Part shown: positions 1-12,547 of the stretch, piece after piece | Numbering within the stretch: position 1 is the first letter of the stretch | Layout: every line of letters begins with the position of its first letter | From: Kwoniella bestiolae CBS 10118 | Taxonomy: Eukaryota; Basidiomycota; Tremellomycetes; Tremellales; Cryptococcaceae | Assembly: GCF_000512585.2 (NCBI RefSeq) | Contig: NC_089241.1 | Span: 5,226,001 to 5,290,000, forward strand | Length of the DNA: 64,000 bases | Reading direction: 5' to 3' | Notes under the pieces: model-generated | The model's input: only the letters and a program-made list of their open reading frames with translations | What the model was told of the DNA's origin: nothing | Databases searched by the model: none | Position numbers and translations under genes: made by a program

Positions 1-2223
1 GTGTTTTTTCCAGCTTCACTCGTGTGGTCACTTGGCTGATCTTCTCCTTCCAGAATCGTTATATCCGCTCAAAGTGCCAAAGACGCCCTGCTCCGAGGAG
101 AACAAGTAGACGTGTCGGCGAGCTTGGGAGACATCAATCATCAGCTGGAAATCGCGAGTGAATTGGGGGTAGGACCAGCACCCACGCCAAGAGATCTGAA
201 CACTCCAAACTCACAGAGCGTATCGCCCGTCAACAACTTCACCACCTCACCGACCGTGCAATCGACACCGGGAATGAGTCAAGCATATTCCAATCCTATC
301 GTACCAAACACCGTTCCCGCTCAAATGCAATCGATGCAGCCAATGCAACAAGGTTTATTACCCTCCCTGCCAGTGGACGGATCTAGCGTGAATGCAAACC
401 GAGCGGTGTCAGCCACACCACTAGCGGGAGGAAACCCTAACAAGATGATGGCCCCAGCAACACCCGCAGATTTCCTGAATGGCAACAAGGCGCAAGCTCC
501 ACCTTTGGTACACTCTCACTCTTTCCCTAATGGACATCAACTTCCTAGTCAGATGCAAGGAACTACCATGACCCCGAGTACACCTGTCGTCCCATCACCA
601 TCATTCATCGCAGCGATAGGTGCTCAACATGCTCCGATCGTATCTTCACCTCTCGCCACCATTCCTCCGTCTCGACCTCCCAGTCCACCTAGATATACCA
701 TCCCAGCCCAGCCATGGAACAGTGAGATGATGCCCCAGATGGACATGTCCACGCAGCCACCTCTTCAAATACCCGTCAACCTCTCCATACCGGTACAACC
801 ACCTCAGCAGCAATCTGTAGTACTGGAGCGACGACCTTCTCAGAGCGAGCGAGCGGATGGTCTCCCGATCTCTAGAAACAGAAGCACATCGGTGCATAAA
901 CAATGGGCTCATCCTATGATGACCACTAGTCTACCTCCTTCCGCTTGGCAATCAAGGCAGGGATCACCGGAGGATATGGACGAGGACGACTCGGAAGACG
1001 AAGGACCGAGGAAGAACAAGCGAAGGAGGAGTTCGGCTGGAGGCGATGGTGGTCCACCCAATGCGGATCTGTTGAATGGCGCGCTCATCTCAGAGGATAT
1101 AAGGAGGCAGATGGACCAAATCTTTGAGGAGTTCTTGAACAGGGTCTGTTCAGACTGTGAGTGATGTTCGTCAGATGGCGTGTGTATGTGAGCTGATGTC
1201 TGCCGCCGTTCCAGTGGACATCTGTGATAGTAAAGGAGAGAAGTTGCACCAAGTGCTCATGCCCAAGAAGATGCAACGACTCGACGAGTCTACCGACTAT
1301 CGACCATTCAAGTTCCGTATCCAGGCGTTTACCAATGCGTTCACTGAGGAGGTGAGCAAGGATCCTCTTCGTTCCGCGACGTTCCGTACTGACTGTATCA
1401 CCGCTCATAGTTGCAACACCGTGGAATCAGCGAAGAAACAATGTCAGTGAAAAAGATCAAGACGTACCTTTGGAAACAAGACTTGATTTCGCGGTTCAAT
1501 CCCGATGGGAAGAAGGCCAAATCAAAGGGGAATCATATCTGGAATGTCGATGCGAAGAAGCTGCCAGGTGGCGGATGGGTGTTTAGACCGTTCAAGAGGA
1601 GAATCATTGGGCAACCTAATTCGTTTGCGTGAGTTGGCACCAACCCCCAAATGACGATGATCTCTTATGATCTCACCTAAGTAATGACCCCTTGACCATT
1701 TCTGCTGATACTCCTCTATGATACAGCCTTGTCAACCAAAAATACGAATGGGAGCCTAGAATATGGGACCCGCAAGCAGCGTCAGACACTATCAAACCTT
1801 CCTTCCACTCCCCTCCTGGCGGCTTACCCTCCTGGTTGAGGTGGGAAGAATCCACCAAACTAGTTGGATTGCCCGACCAACCCACCGGTCCATTACCTAT
1901 TACGGTGATTGCCGAGTTTGTTGATGGATCAGGGAACCAGACCACCCTCGAGACTACGTTTACGATCCAGGTGGTCCCTCATTTGTTACCGCTCAATGAT
2001 ACCACCGCGATGTACGCTCAGGCGGGGTTCATACCGTTTGATTTCCCCGATCAGGCGAATGGACAGCCCGTGGCTATGATTAACCAGCAGGGGTGAGTGG
2101 TGTAGCTCACACGAGTATGGAGTTGGTAGCTGATGATTGCGCTTCTGTAGAATGTCATACACGACTGGGACTATGGTGTACCCTCAACCTGCCGCACAAA
2201 ATGGTTTCCCAGGTCAACAGTGA
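1..2223 (+). CDS. Protein with C-terminal cadherin-like/Ig-like fold, 5' truncated by the window edge
   Basis: Bases 1-53 look like the end of an intron (CTGAT branch site, TTCCAG acceptor), so the gene starts outside the window. Visible exons are 54-1156, 1215-1351, 1411-1628, 1727-2092 and 2151-2223, all joining in frame to a TGA at 2221. The first roughly 330 visible residues are low-complexity (Pro, Ser, Gln, Met), followed by an acidic stretch and a basic KNKRRR patch that could be a nuclear signal. A compact region follows (motifs such as MPKKMQRLDES and IWNVDAKKLPGG). The end contains LPSWLRW and an alternating beta-strand pattern ending in TFTIQV, which resembles the dystroglycan-type cadherin-like/putative-Ig fold. 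I do not recognise the family. The basic patch and disordered N-terminus suggest a nuclear regulatory protein, but that is inference. Confidence 0.8.
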
Positions 2224-2816
2224 CATATCGAATAGATACATCCGATCAAACAAATCATCACCCGCTTGACCCGGATAATCATCCACCCTCTACCCTCTAT
2301 CTTTCAGATCTGATATCACATCTCAGTCCAATTGTTGTGTATACATTCCACTTTGAGGAAACGAAGAGTATAGAATATTGTTGTAGATGTAGAGAACAAT
2401 TAGGGAGCTCTATATGTCGTATATAATCATAAGGGCTCGATAGGGAAGAGGGAGCACCGTTGAGCGGGCGAAGGTGTACAGCTATATACCCGCCTTACGC
2501 TGGACGGAGGATGATGTGATCCCTTGATGGGAGGTTGGTGAGGGTTGAAAGAAGGAGGTGAAGAAAGAAGGAAGAAGTATTATATCTATATATGCCATGT
2601 CAGAGATGTAAACTTATCATCTCGATTCGGATTCATACAAGCGAACAGGTTGAGTGGGCCTCGAAGATCAAACTCGATTAACGGCAGATATCATACGCAA
2701 GGCAGTATGGGTGATCAGTCAGAAGCCAAAGCGAGTCGCAAAGTTATCAACCATCTCCATGATGTTGTTTTAGTTCTGCGCATGTGCAAGTACATGTATA
2801 ACGTCCCTCTTCAATC
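2224..2816. other. Intergenic, convergent 3' ends
   Basis: This stretch separates two convergent genes. It probably holds both 3' untranslated regions. I see no coding signal: the short open frames here have no family resemblance. Confidence 0.6.
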
Positions 2817-4282
2817 CTACACCACCCTCAGAGGATCCCTATCAGCCCTGGACACCAATACCTCCCACTGCCCGTTGGGGGACTCATCGTGCAGGTCCGT
2901 CTCGGCGTTGAGCTCTTTCTCCAACCATGGTTTCAACACTTGAGAGAGGTAGGGACGTTCAGTGTTGGTATGGTTGGTTAGGATGACGGATGTTCCAGAG
3001 TGGATCGCGGCGAGGACCTCGTGCTGGCAAGGGAAGGGAAGGGAGATTAGCCTGAGATTCGACGTTTATACATATTTCTACTGAATAGACTCACATGGGA
3101 CATCTCGCCTGTGAGGTACAGGTCCGCTTTGACGCCTTTGAAGAGACTTGCGCCTTGGTAGATTAGAGCAGGTATCAGCGTTTGGATCACTGTTACTGCC
3201 ATTAAGCTGAGCTGCGAGGTCGAGTTTACTCACCTGATCCAGCGCAGACAGCAATCGAGGTGATAGGTCTCTCAAGTTCAGGCGTAGCGAGTTGTACTGT
3301 ACAGAGAAGACAAGAATAAGCGATAACCTTATACCCCATGTCAGACGAATGCCAGTGCCGTCGAGCGTCGATTCATCAGATGTCAAATGTGGTAAGAATG
3401 AACAACCCACCATGATCCAAATCCAGATGTTCTTTAACCATCCTCACCACCTGCCTTACATCCAGCGGTACCGACAGATTGACGATCCGTCCCATACCTG
3501 CGCCTTCGAACCCTTCGATCTGCTCTGAGGTCGTGATGGGTGAGTTGGACGATGAGATGGAGAGGAAGGGTCGTATAAGCCTATATCAAAGGAACAGGTT
3601 TAATACATCAACTCGCCAGTGTGAGGTTACGCATATGGGATATGGGATGTGGGCATGACACCTACCAATTGTTTATACCATTCGGGGTAGCGTCCAAACT
3701 CGTATGCGGCGAGAAGACGCTTATGCCTTTTGCTGATAATTTGAGGAGAGACGCTTGGAGCGGGTCTTGTAGGGTCATGGATTTGAGGCCTCGGAAGATG
3801 GGTGGGTGGTAGGATACGATGAGGGAGGCGGAGGGCAGGGAGAGGGCTTCGGCTGCTACGGAGGGGGTGAGGCTGTTCGACAAAGTAGTTATTCGATCAG
3901 GATCTGACTCTGGAACGTGTATGCGTCTCCTTTTCGGAGAAGCAACTTACTCGATTGTTAGGAGCACTTGACGATGATTCGGGTTGGGGTAGGGTGCCTC
4001 TGCAATCGTATTGTGTGCAGATTAGTAGATGATTTTTAGTAGAGTTGATGTGATAGCGGACATACCAATCATTGGACCAACCTATCTCAAACATATCTCT
4101 ATCAGCACGACCACTCATCCGCAACTGGTGAGAACGGAACCCACATTATCCCAACTTGTCTCTGCGAGACGCAAGGGAGCTATCCTCTCCCATACTCTCT
4201 TGATCAGCGCTAGAGGTTTTACGTTGACGGATGGATTGCCCATTCTGACGATATCGGAGGAGCGAGCAAGCACTGATGCCAT
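2817..4282 (-). CDS. NIF3: NIF3 family protein (GTP cyclohydrolase 1 type 2-like fold)
   Basis: Spliced from eight exons: 4145-4282, 4066-4081, 3951-3999, 3666-3872, 3411-3580, 3234-3296, 3095-3153 and 2817-3023, giving 302 residues, close to yeast Nif3. Family landmarks are present: LAETSWDNVG near the start, IVSYHPPIF and FSPHTSLDA with the first metal-binding histidines, and SIAVCAGSG followed by LTGEMSHHEVLAA near the end. NIF3 proteins are widely conserved, bind a pair of metal ions and have no settled cellular function. The second exon is only 16 nt and restores the VG of the conserved WDNVG. The acceptor before GASLF appears to be CAAG rather than YAG. It converges with the gene on its left and diverges from the syntaxin gene. 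Confidence 0.9.
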
Positions 4283-5355
4283 ATGTTAGGTATGAAGAGT
4301 ACGTTTGGCAAGCACATAATGTTCAGTGTCAGTGACTAAGTTGTCTGACTCTCGATTGTTCGTCATTTGTGAAGCCTTAAAGTGGAGGTTGGCTATTGGT
4401 GTAAGATGTGGCATTGTTTCAGGTTACATGGCTAGGACATCCGAAAGTTGACCTTGACTAGACTGCATCTTCCACACTTGATCGTGCTTCTCAACTGCAT
4501 GTGTCGTAGAGATCCGAAACTGGGTCTGAACGGTGTCCGTCGTGTACATGTCATGATACCATATTTTGTAGCGATGCAAGATGAGTTGAGTAGAGAGAGC
4601 CTCATGTGCCAGAATGAGAGATTCAGGAAATGACGCGGTGCATTTTCAGTAGCATGGTTTTAAACGTGCCACATAACTGTATGAGTAGTAAGTAACAGGT
4701 TGAATCAGGGTAAAAATGAAATAAAAAGGGGAGGGGGAATTCGTAATGACACCACCGCGGATACCTTTAGTCCCTTCTCTCCTGACACGCGTTATCGTTG
4801 TTATGGGTCATGCACTGCACCGTACCACTAGTATTCTCGCTCACCGAAAGACGTCGCACTGCCATTGCACTGTAGCTCATAGCTCCATTCATCGTTCACC
4901 GCTCATCATCCCAGTTGACCTCCCCGGTTCATCCTTTTATGAACTCTTAGTGAGCAGCATTGGCATCATCCATATCCACACCTTCCTTACATATAAACAC
5001 CATCACCTCAAAGCCAAGTCAAAGTCAACTAGAGACCACGAAACAACACAAACGTAACCGAGACATCAATCCAACAGCCCAGCCCCTTTCTCACATCACA
5101 TCCCAACCAAGCCTCTTCTCTCTCTCAACCGCTGTTTCATCGAACAAGAACAATCGTACATCAAATCAAATAATCAAAGTCACAGCTACTACTCTCAACT
5201 TTAGATCTCTTATACATTCCTCTCTCGGCTTATCGGTCTTCCCTCTCGTACTCATACATACACAAATCTCTGCGGCTGGACCGACATATACCATTTCTCT
5301 CTTTCTCTCTTCTCTTCTTTTCACCTGTTGGACAGACAAGATACAGTAAATCAAA
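4283..5355. promoter_or_regulatory. Divergent intergenic region between NIF3 and the syntaxin gene
   Basis: About 1.07 kb without a convincing gene. The right part, roughly 5000-5350, is rich in CA and CT runs (CTCTCTTTC-type tracts), typical of a fungal 5' leader, and leads into the syntaxin ATG. No specific operator was recognised. Confidence 0.45.
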
Positions 5356-7155
5356 ATGGCTAGAGATCGACTTGGAAACGTTGTGAGTGCTGCGTCTCTT
5401 CATTCTTGTATCCTCGCAGATGGTAGTGGTTGCGACTATACTCGACGAGACGGTGTAGCGGAGTATGAAAACAAAGCAAAAGACAGTCCAACACGGAGAG
5501 GGACCAAGCGCTGACTTTTGATTTATTTCTCCAATCCAGAACCGACAATACGGGTAAGCCTCTTTTGCTCTCCCCTCCCCACCGTCCTATCTTCAAGGAT
5601 CTATCACTTATGTACACACATAACTAACAGACGACTCAGTGATCAACCCACCCCTCAACCCACCTATCCACCCACTAACGGCGTGATCGCTCCGTCAAGA
5701 GCGCCAAACCCCTACGCTCAACAAGGCAACAACTCCCTACCAGGCGCTCAACCAGGCCAATACGCGCAGTACGGTCATCACGCCGGGGCGCAGCAGGCTC
5801 AGGCGGGGAATCCTTATGGCGGGGCTTATGGTCAACAGGAACAATATGCTATGGGAGGTGTAGGCGCGCCTGGAGGAGCACCTGGGGGAGGGGATTTCTG
5901 GTCGGAATTGTCGAATACTAATGCTTTGTTGGGACAGTTGCAAGATCAGATTGGGCAGGTTAGACAGGCTCATCAAGCTAGTTTGGTGAGTCTTTACGTT
6001 CAGTATGACTATTCCCCTTCCACGCTTTGGTCATCACGGGATCACCAGTTCTACCCCCTAGCAATGACATATGTTGACCCACCTCCTTCCCTCGCGTAGA
6101 CCTCCACCGACCCAAATTCGCGATCCTACGTCTCCCAACTCAACGACGCCGCCCGAGAAAAACGAGAAGAATGTAAAAACGCCATCAAAACATTGTACAA
6201 ACTCGCCAAGGGCGATAAAGCCCAGAAGACTCAAGCGGAAGGTGTGAAAACCAGATTCCAATCTTTGTTGCAAGAGCATCAAGTTGTTGAGAAGGAGTTT
6301 AGGAAAAAGGTTAAGGATAGGGCGGAGAGACAATATAGGATCGTTAATCCCAATGCGACCGAGGAGGAGGTAAGACAGGTCACGGAGAGTGATAATCCGC
6401 AGATCTTCTCTCAGGCTGTGAGTGGTTTTCTTTGTTTGGTTGAGAATGGGGGGCGATGAGACTACATCTCAGGAATGTCGCGTAGGAGATGGGCGAATTC
6501 GTCTTCTTCTCGCAACCTGTGTACCCCTCTCCACATAACCCCTACTCCTATTTAGAAACATCTTTGTCATTTCTCTCCTTCAACCCGTGCTGATAGCTTG
6601 ACTCCAGCTCCTCAACTCGAACCGCTACGGGGACGCTCGAAACGCCTACCGAGAAGTGCAAGAACGACACGCCGAGATTCAAAAGATCGAAAAGACCATC
6701 ACGGAGCTCGCTCAAATGTTCAACGAGATGGCCATGTTGGTGGAGCAACAAGATGAGACTATCGTCAATGTTGAGACTCAGGCTCAGGGCGTTGATACGG
6801 ATATCAAAGCTGGGTGAGTGGTATTCTTGGGTGTACGGCAAGGAACCATTGAGATACCAAGATTCGCAATGGCGAGAGAGTAGATGAGGAACGTCTCCGT
6901 CTTCATGCTGAAAGTACCTTATTAACTATTTTAATTCCAACCCAGTTACGATCAGACTTCCAAAGCTGTCGATCACGCCAGAAAGGCCAGAAGGAAGAAG
7001 TGGATCTGTTTCTGGATCTGTGGTGGGTACTCAATCTCATCTACCCTTGTTGTACACAATGATCACGTGCATTCACTGATGATCGTTTTGTGATAGTCCT
7101 CATCATCGCCATCCTCGCTTTGGTGCTCGGTATCTACTTTGGTACCAAGAAATAG
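5356..7155 (+). CDS. SSO1: Plasma-membrane t-SNARE, syntaxin of the Sso1/Sso2 type
   Basis: Seven exons: 5356-5382, 5540-5553, 5640-5985, 6100-6417, 6608-6813, 6946-7022 and 7097-7155, giving 348 residues. The first roughly 90 residues are low-complexity (Pro, Gly, Gln, Tyr). The syntaxin helical domain follows, starting near FWSELSNTNALLGQL. The Qa-SNARE motif starts near RYGDARNAYREVQ and contains MAMLVEQQDETI with the zero-layer glutamine. A KARRKKW juxtamembrane stretch and one C-terminal membrane anchor (VLIIAILALVLGIYF) end the protein. Family knowledge: Sso proteins pair with Sec9 and Snc to fuse secretory vesicles at the plasma membrane. The N-terminal Gly/Gln-rich extension is longer than in yeast Sso1. 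Exon 2 is a 14-nt microexon that supplies NRQYG. Confidence 0.93.
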
Positions 7156-8318
7156 TCTTTTCGTTATCTTGTTTTTACGCGGTTGTGAATGAGTTTAGGA
7201 TGATACATTAATTGATGTGCTGAATGGTGGCTAAAGAGGACGTGTCGTTTCGCCTGATTCCTTTTTCGCTCTTCCTCCTTATGCTTGTTCCCAGTACACT
7301 CACAAGATGTCTTATTCAATCTTTTACTTTTACTTCTTTTTTTCCTGACCGTTGATTGATTTTAATTCCTTATGAATGAAGTAGTTGATAGTATGATAAT
7401 TATGGAAGATACTTGCCTCCTTGCTCTGGTTCTGCCATGTCCTTGTAGACAGTAGATCCAACCCACACCGATCTACTCCAATACGGTCTTGTCCAATCTG
7501 ATCCAATCCAATCATATCATTGTCTGCAGCCTAGGCATCTTACTGTGTTATCGATAATCACAGCTGGATACCCCTTTGAAAACACTTTGGTGGGATGGGC
7601 GTGGGGCTCCGCATGAAAAGTGACGCGCATGTGCATGTTGCATGTTCGGTCGGATCAAAAACTACTACCTACAAGTCTTTAGCGCTGTCTCATTTGATCC
7701 TTCAACATCAATGCCTCGTTGAGAGAGGATCAACAAACAAGATATTGAAGACACGTTGTCGGCGTGTTCATGAGGTGAGGTCATCACACCGTGTCTGGTT
7801 GGATCATCACTATCACCCTTCATCAATCAACAATCAACAAATCCGATTGATGGAGTAGACACAAAAACTTCCTTTCATCGCTGTTTGTATTGCGATAGTT
7901 TGTCTCTCGCTATCATCGCAGCGCTACACCACTTCGACTTGAAACTCAGCTCAGCTCAGACACTGGTGGTCTTTGCCACTCTATATCCTCATGGCAAGGG
8001 CCCTCGCTCAATGCTGAACAAGAGTGAATTTTGATACGTACAAGTACACCTTTCGTGAACTCAAAACCCACTATCTAGTGCATGGTTCGACATTGTTGAA
8101 GCTTTGATCGCCTGCTGTCTTTTTTGGTGATAACACAGAGTCGACCTGTTATGTGAGTGGTTTTTAAATATTCCACCTGTTCTTTTTTTTCCGTTTTCAT
8201 CAGCTAACCCACCTTTTCATAGCTGACGAGACACTTCTCCTCCTTGGCAGAGTCCATCGATATCGACCCTCTCTTGATCGGCCTATCCTCCCCTGGTGAT
8301 CAGGTCAATCTCTTCAAG
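7156..8318. other. Intergenic between tandem genes
   Basis: This holds the 3' end of the syntaxin transcript and the promoter and leader of the ABC transporter. A TTGGCAG at 8244-8250 could be a splice acceptor for a 5' leader intron. I see no gene. Confidence 0.45.
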
Positions 8319-11300
8319 ATGACCACGCCAGCCCCCTTCCTCACCCCATTACACTATATCATTCCCCCCATCCTCTTCATCCCACTCATCTTTGTTCTCC
8401 TTCCCAAACCAAAACCCATAGAACCCATCGAGGGTATCCGACCCATAACCGTCCAGCGAATCACCCCGCGTAAATCAACCATCTCAACATGTCTTCTCCT
8501 CTTATCCCTACTTGCTTTCGGCGATATCATCATCCTCGTCTCCGATCTGGTCACTGAACGAACAAGGAATGGCGATCAACCGTCAAACATCCCCGAATAC
8601 CTCAAGGGAGCGAGCCTAGCCGGAGAGGTGATTTATACACTTGGTCAATTGATTGTATATGGTTTAGCCCTCGCGGGAGTATGGTGGAGAGAGAAATGGC
8701 AGTCTAACGCTTTGGTCACTCTCGCCACTCTTGCTTTTGGGCTGGAAATTCCTAATCTCGTGGGATTGGTTCTGAGGGAAGTACATACTCGTAAGTCATC
8801 TATATATATCGAGAATCCGTCGATCAATCAGCTGATGTGATATTCTTATTGACCCCATAGACGGATACGACAAGATCTTCACTATCCTTTCCCTCGTCCC
8901 CTCCTCCTCGCGATTACTCGGCTTACCCATCCTGATCGTCGCTTTGCTCTCCCCACGAGTAACATACGAACCAGCCGATGAACGTACCGGTCTTCTCTCC
9001 GAATCAGCCGTTGATGGAAGGATGGACCAATCGTCCACCGAATATGGTACTTTCGATAGCGATTCTCAGGATCCTACCAAGACTGCTACCACCACGACTG
9101 GCGCACCGTCAACACCCGTCCCTGGTGCTGGTGAAGATACCTCGAATACCAATGATAACAGCACCACCGCTCTAGCCGCAGCAGTAGCCCAAGCCAACAA
9201 GATCAAAATCACCAAGAAATTAGGTGTCAAGAAAAAGGAAGAAAAGAAAGATGAACTGAGTCTTCGCGAAATTTGGCCGAAATTCAAAACTCTCATACCC
9301 AGATTGTGGCCTGCGAAAAGTCTTAAACTCCAATTCTTCGCCGCCATGACTGGTGTCACGATCCTCGTCGACCGAGTTCTCACACCCCTGTCGCCTATCT
9401 CGATGGGATTCTTGATCAGGGCGTTGACGGAAAGAAACCAATACGACATTTGGAAATGGCTCTTCATCTATTTAAGTCTACGATTGTTAAATGCCTATGG
9501 TACGCTCAGTGCACTCCAACAGGCATTCTGGTTACCGATCGTTCAATATACCGACCGTGAAATGCAGATGCTCTGCTTCAACCATATCTTGGATCTGTCC
9601 TTGGCGTATCACACCAAACGAAATACCGGCGAAGTAATGAGGATCATCGAACGAGGATCGGCGGTCAACAACCTGTTTAGAACAGTATTATTCAGCGTGA
9701 TCCCCACTTTCGCAGATATCGCTATTGGTTTCTCCGTCTTCATGTGGTTGTTCGGTCCCATCATCACTTTCACGGTATTACTCTTCATGATCCCTTATCT
9801 ATGCTTCACCTACTATTCCACGAAATTCCGAAAATACATCAGACAAGAGTACGTCGACAAGGACGTGCAGCAACGTGGGGTTGTGTCGGATGTTCTGACC
9901 AATTGGGAAAGTGTGAAATACTTCACGGGAGAAACGAGAGAGGTGGAGAGGTTTACCGAGGCCGTTAACGATCTCCAGAGAGTGGAATGGCAATGGGATA
10001 TGGGATATCAAGCCATCTATGCGATCCAATCTCTACTCCTTACACTGGGTTTCGCATCCGGTGCGATCCTCCTCTCATGGAACATCATGCGGGGTATTGG
10101 CGATGCGGCGTTATTCGTTATCTTCATTCAATACTATGGAGCCTTCACCACCCCCTTGAACCAACTTTCGAGCCTTTACCGATCGATCAACACGAACATC
10201 ACCGATTCTGAGAAGATGTTGAAGCTCTTGGCTGAAACTACCGAGATCAAGGATTCTCCCGATGCGACTGAACTGGTCTTGACAGACGGTACGATCGAAT
10301 TCGACAATGTATCATTCACGTATGACGATAAAGTACAAGCGTTGAAAAACGTCTCTTTCAAATTGGGTAAAGGGGAATCGATGGCATTGGTAGGAGAGAC
10401 GGGATCGGGCAAATCGACAATCCTCAAATTGATATACAGGTTCTACGAAGTAACTGAAGGAAGGATCCTAATTGATCATCAAGATATATCAAAGGTGACA
10501 CAATCATCCCTTCGAAACGCTATCGGGATTGTACCCCAGGATAGCGTATTATGGAACGACACGATCGGAGCGAATATAGCTTATGGGAAACCCGGTGCGG
10601 AGGACGAAGAGGTGATCGCTGCTGCTATGAGAGGGAGGATACACGATAAGATCATGACCTTTGATGAGGGGTATGATACCCTTGTTGGAGAACGGGGGAA
10701 GAGGTTGTCTGGTGGGGAGAAGCAGAGAGTTAGTCTGGCGAGGATGTTTTTGAAGAATCCGGCTATTTTGGTGGGTCATCGCTCTTTCCCCTCTCGTTCG
10801 CTCTTCCCTTTCCCCCTTTTCTCTATCTCCCTCTTTCCCCCACCCTCCTATCCCTCTGTCCCGCTCCCCCTCTGCTCGTACTTCCCTTCCTCCCCTTCTC
10901 CTAGATCTCGATTGTTGGGCGGATCACAGGACAGGAGACATGACTGATCTCATCCGTCATACGCAGGTCCTCGACGAAGCTACTTCTGCGCTTGATACCG
11001 AGACTGAACGAGAGATACAAAAGTCCTTGGCTGCTTTGGTAAGTCTTGATGATGCCTATTCGTCAGGATACGGTGATCTTGGGCTCATCTCGTATTCTCT
11101 GCTTCCAGTCAAAAGGGAAAAGCTCACTCTCCATCGCTCATCGACTATCGACCATCATCAATTCTGATAAGATAGCCGTAATGAAAGAGGGACAGCTGAT
11201 TGAGATTGGAACTTACAACGAACTGATCGGCAAGCAGGACGGTACATTTGCTAGAATGTGAGTTGGTTGAACTCGCTGATCTTTCCACCTTGGGATCTTT

Positions 11301-12547
11301 TAATAATAGTGATCGTTTACCCTTTCCTGCATAGGTGGAAACGACAAATCTACACCGAAGCTGAATTGCTCGACGACGACGATCTCGCCAAAGTCGCTGA
11401 TACCCTTCCTACGGCCGACGATCTTCGATATGCGCATGCTCATCCTAAGAAGTCAACCCATACTAAAGACGACAAGGATGATGATAACGACAACAACGAC
11501 AAACCCGATCAGGCTACACAAGAGCCGGCAACAGGCGGATCTTCTTCTTTCGCTACTCCCGTTGCCGCTACCGACGAGTCTCCCGCTTTGATCGATCTTG
11601 AAGATAAGACTGATGATAAACCCGCAGAAGGACTTACTGTCGAAAGCCCACCTCCGCCTCCGATTGTCGACAACCCTGAGAACGTGTCTTTCGCTGATGC
11701 TGTCAAATCTCCTTCCGACGAATCGACTGCTGCTCCCGCTGGACAACTTCTTGTAGCTCAACCCGCCGAGGAGAATCAAGATAAACGAGAATCCACTCCT
11801 CACGAAGTCGAACCTACCAGTGCAGCTACCGGACCTGCCTCCGTCGTAGAAATCCAAGATCCCATCGCAACCAGTACACCCGCCAAGGTAGAGCCAGAAG
11901 AAGCCAGTGAAACTCCCAAACCTGCTCCTGCTCCCACTACTGCCTCGCCCGAAACCCCTTCAGTCCCCTTCCCTCCATCTCCTCCCTCTACCAGGAAAGA
12001 AGGCTCCGTCTCAATCTCACTCGATTCACCTCGAAAGTCCACTGAAGCTTCTTCCTCTCCCGGTAAAGCCTTTCCTACTGAATCGCCCAAACCAGCTTCC
12101 GTGGCATTCCCCTCATCCGCTTCTAAACCAGTAAACACCAAAAGATGGTCAACAATGTCTGCCTCACCCTCTATCGCCTCTGCGTTATCCTCTACTGGCG
12201 GTGCAGAGGGATCATCACCCTCCAAATCGGAAACTTCTCAAACACCCTCGGGTGATAAGGATAAAGGTGATAAGCGACGTAAGAGGCTGAGTTCCATCAA
12301 AGGCTTCGTAAGGCGTATTTCGGACCAGGGGTTGACCAGGTCACCTAGTGGGTTGAGATCGCCCGCTTCGGAGGACTTACCTACCATCTCTGGCAATAAT
12401 GAGAACGAGGCGGATGAACGCACGCCGCTTGTGGGTGGGTTAGGAGAAGGAGAAGGGACGCAGCAAAGAGAGAGGAAGGTTAGTACCCATGGGGGAAAGG
12501 ATGATAAGAAATTGGCGAAGAAGAAAAAGAAGCATGGGAAACATTAG
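8319..12547 (+). CDS. HMT1: Half-size ABC transporter, Hmt1/ABCB6-like, with long C-terminal tail
   Basis: Five exons: 8319-8790, 8861-10770, 10967-11038, 11109-11257 and 11335-12547, giving 1271 residues. I chose the ATG at 8319; the frame stays open upstream to about 8244, but without an ATG. An N-terminal multi-span region (to about residue 230) is followed by the ABC membrane domain (about 300-620) and one nucleotide-binding domain. That domain shows Walker A GETGSGKST, signature LSGGE, Walker B AILVLDEATS and the switch histidine in IAHRLSTI. The extra N-terminal spans and the sequence between the domains fit the heavy-metal-tolerance group, which in fission yeast moves glutathione or phytochelatin conjugates into the vacuole. 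The substrate here is not known. From about residue 885 the protein is a 390-residue Pro/Ser/Ala/Asp-rich tail ending in a lysine-rich run, much longer than in the family. Confidence 0.88.

Noticed and set aside
10771..10947. Ser/Pro/Leu-rich extension of the ABC transporter frame
   Set aside because: It is an intron read through. Splicing to 10967 restores the conserved Walker B sequence.
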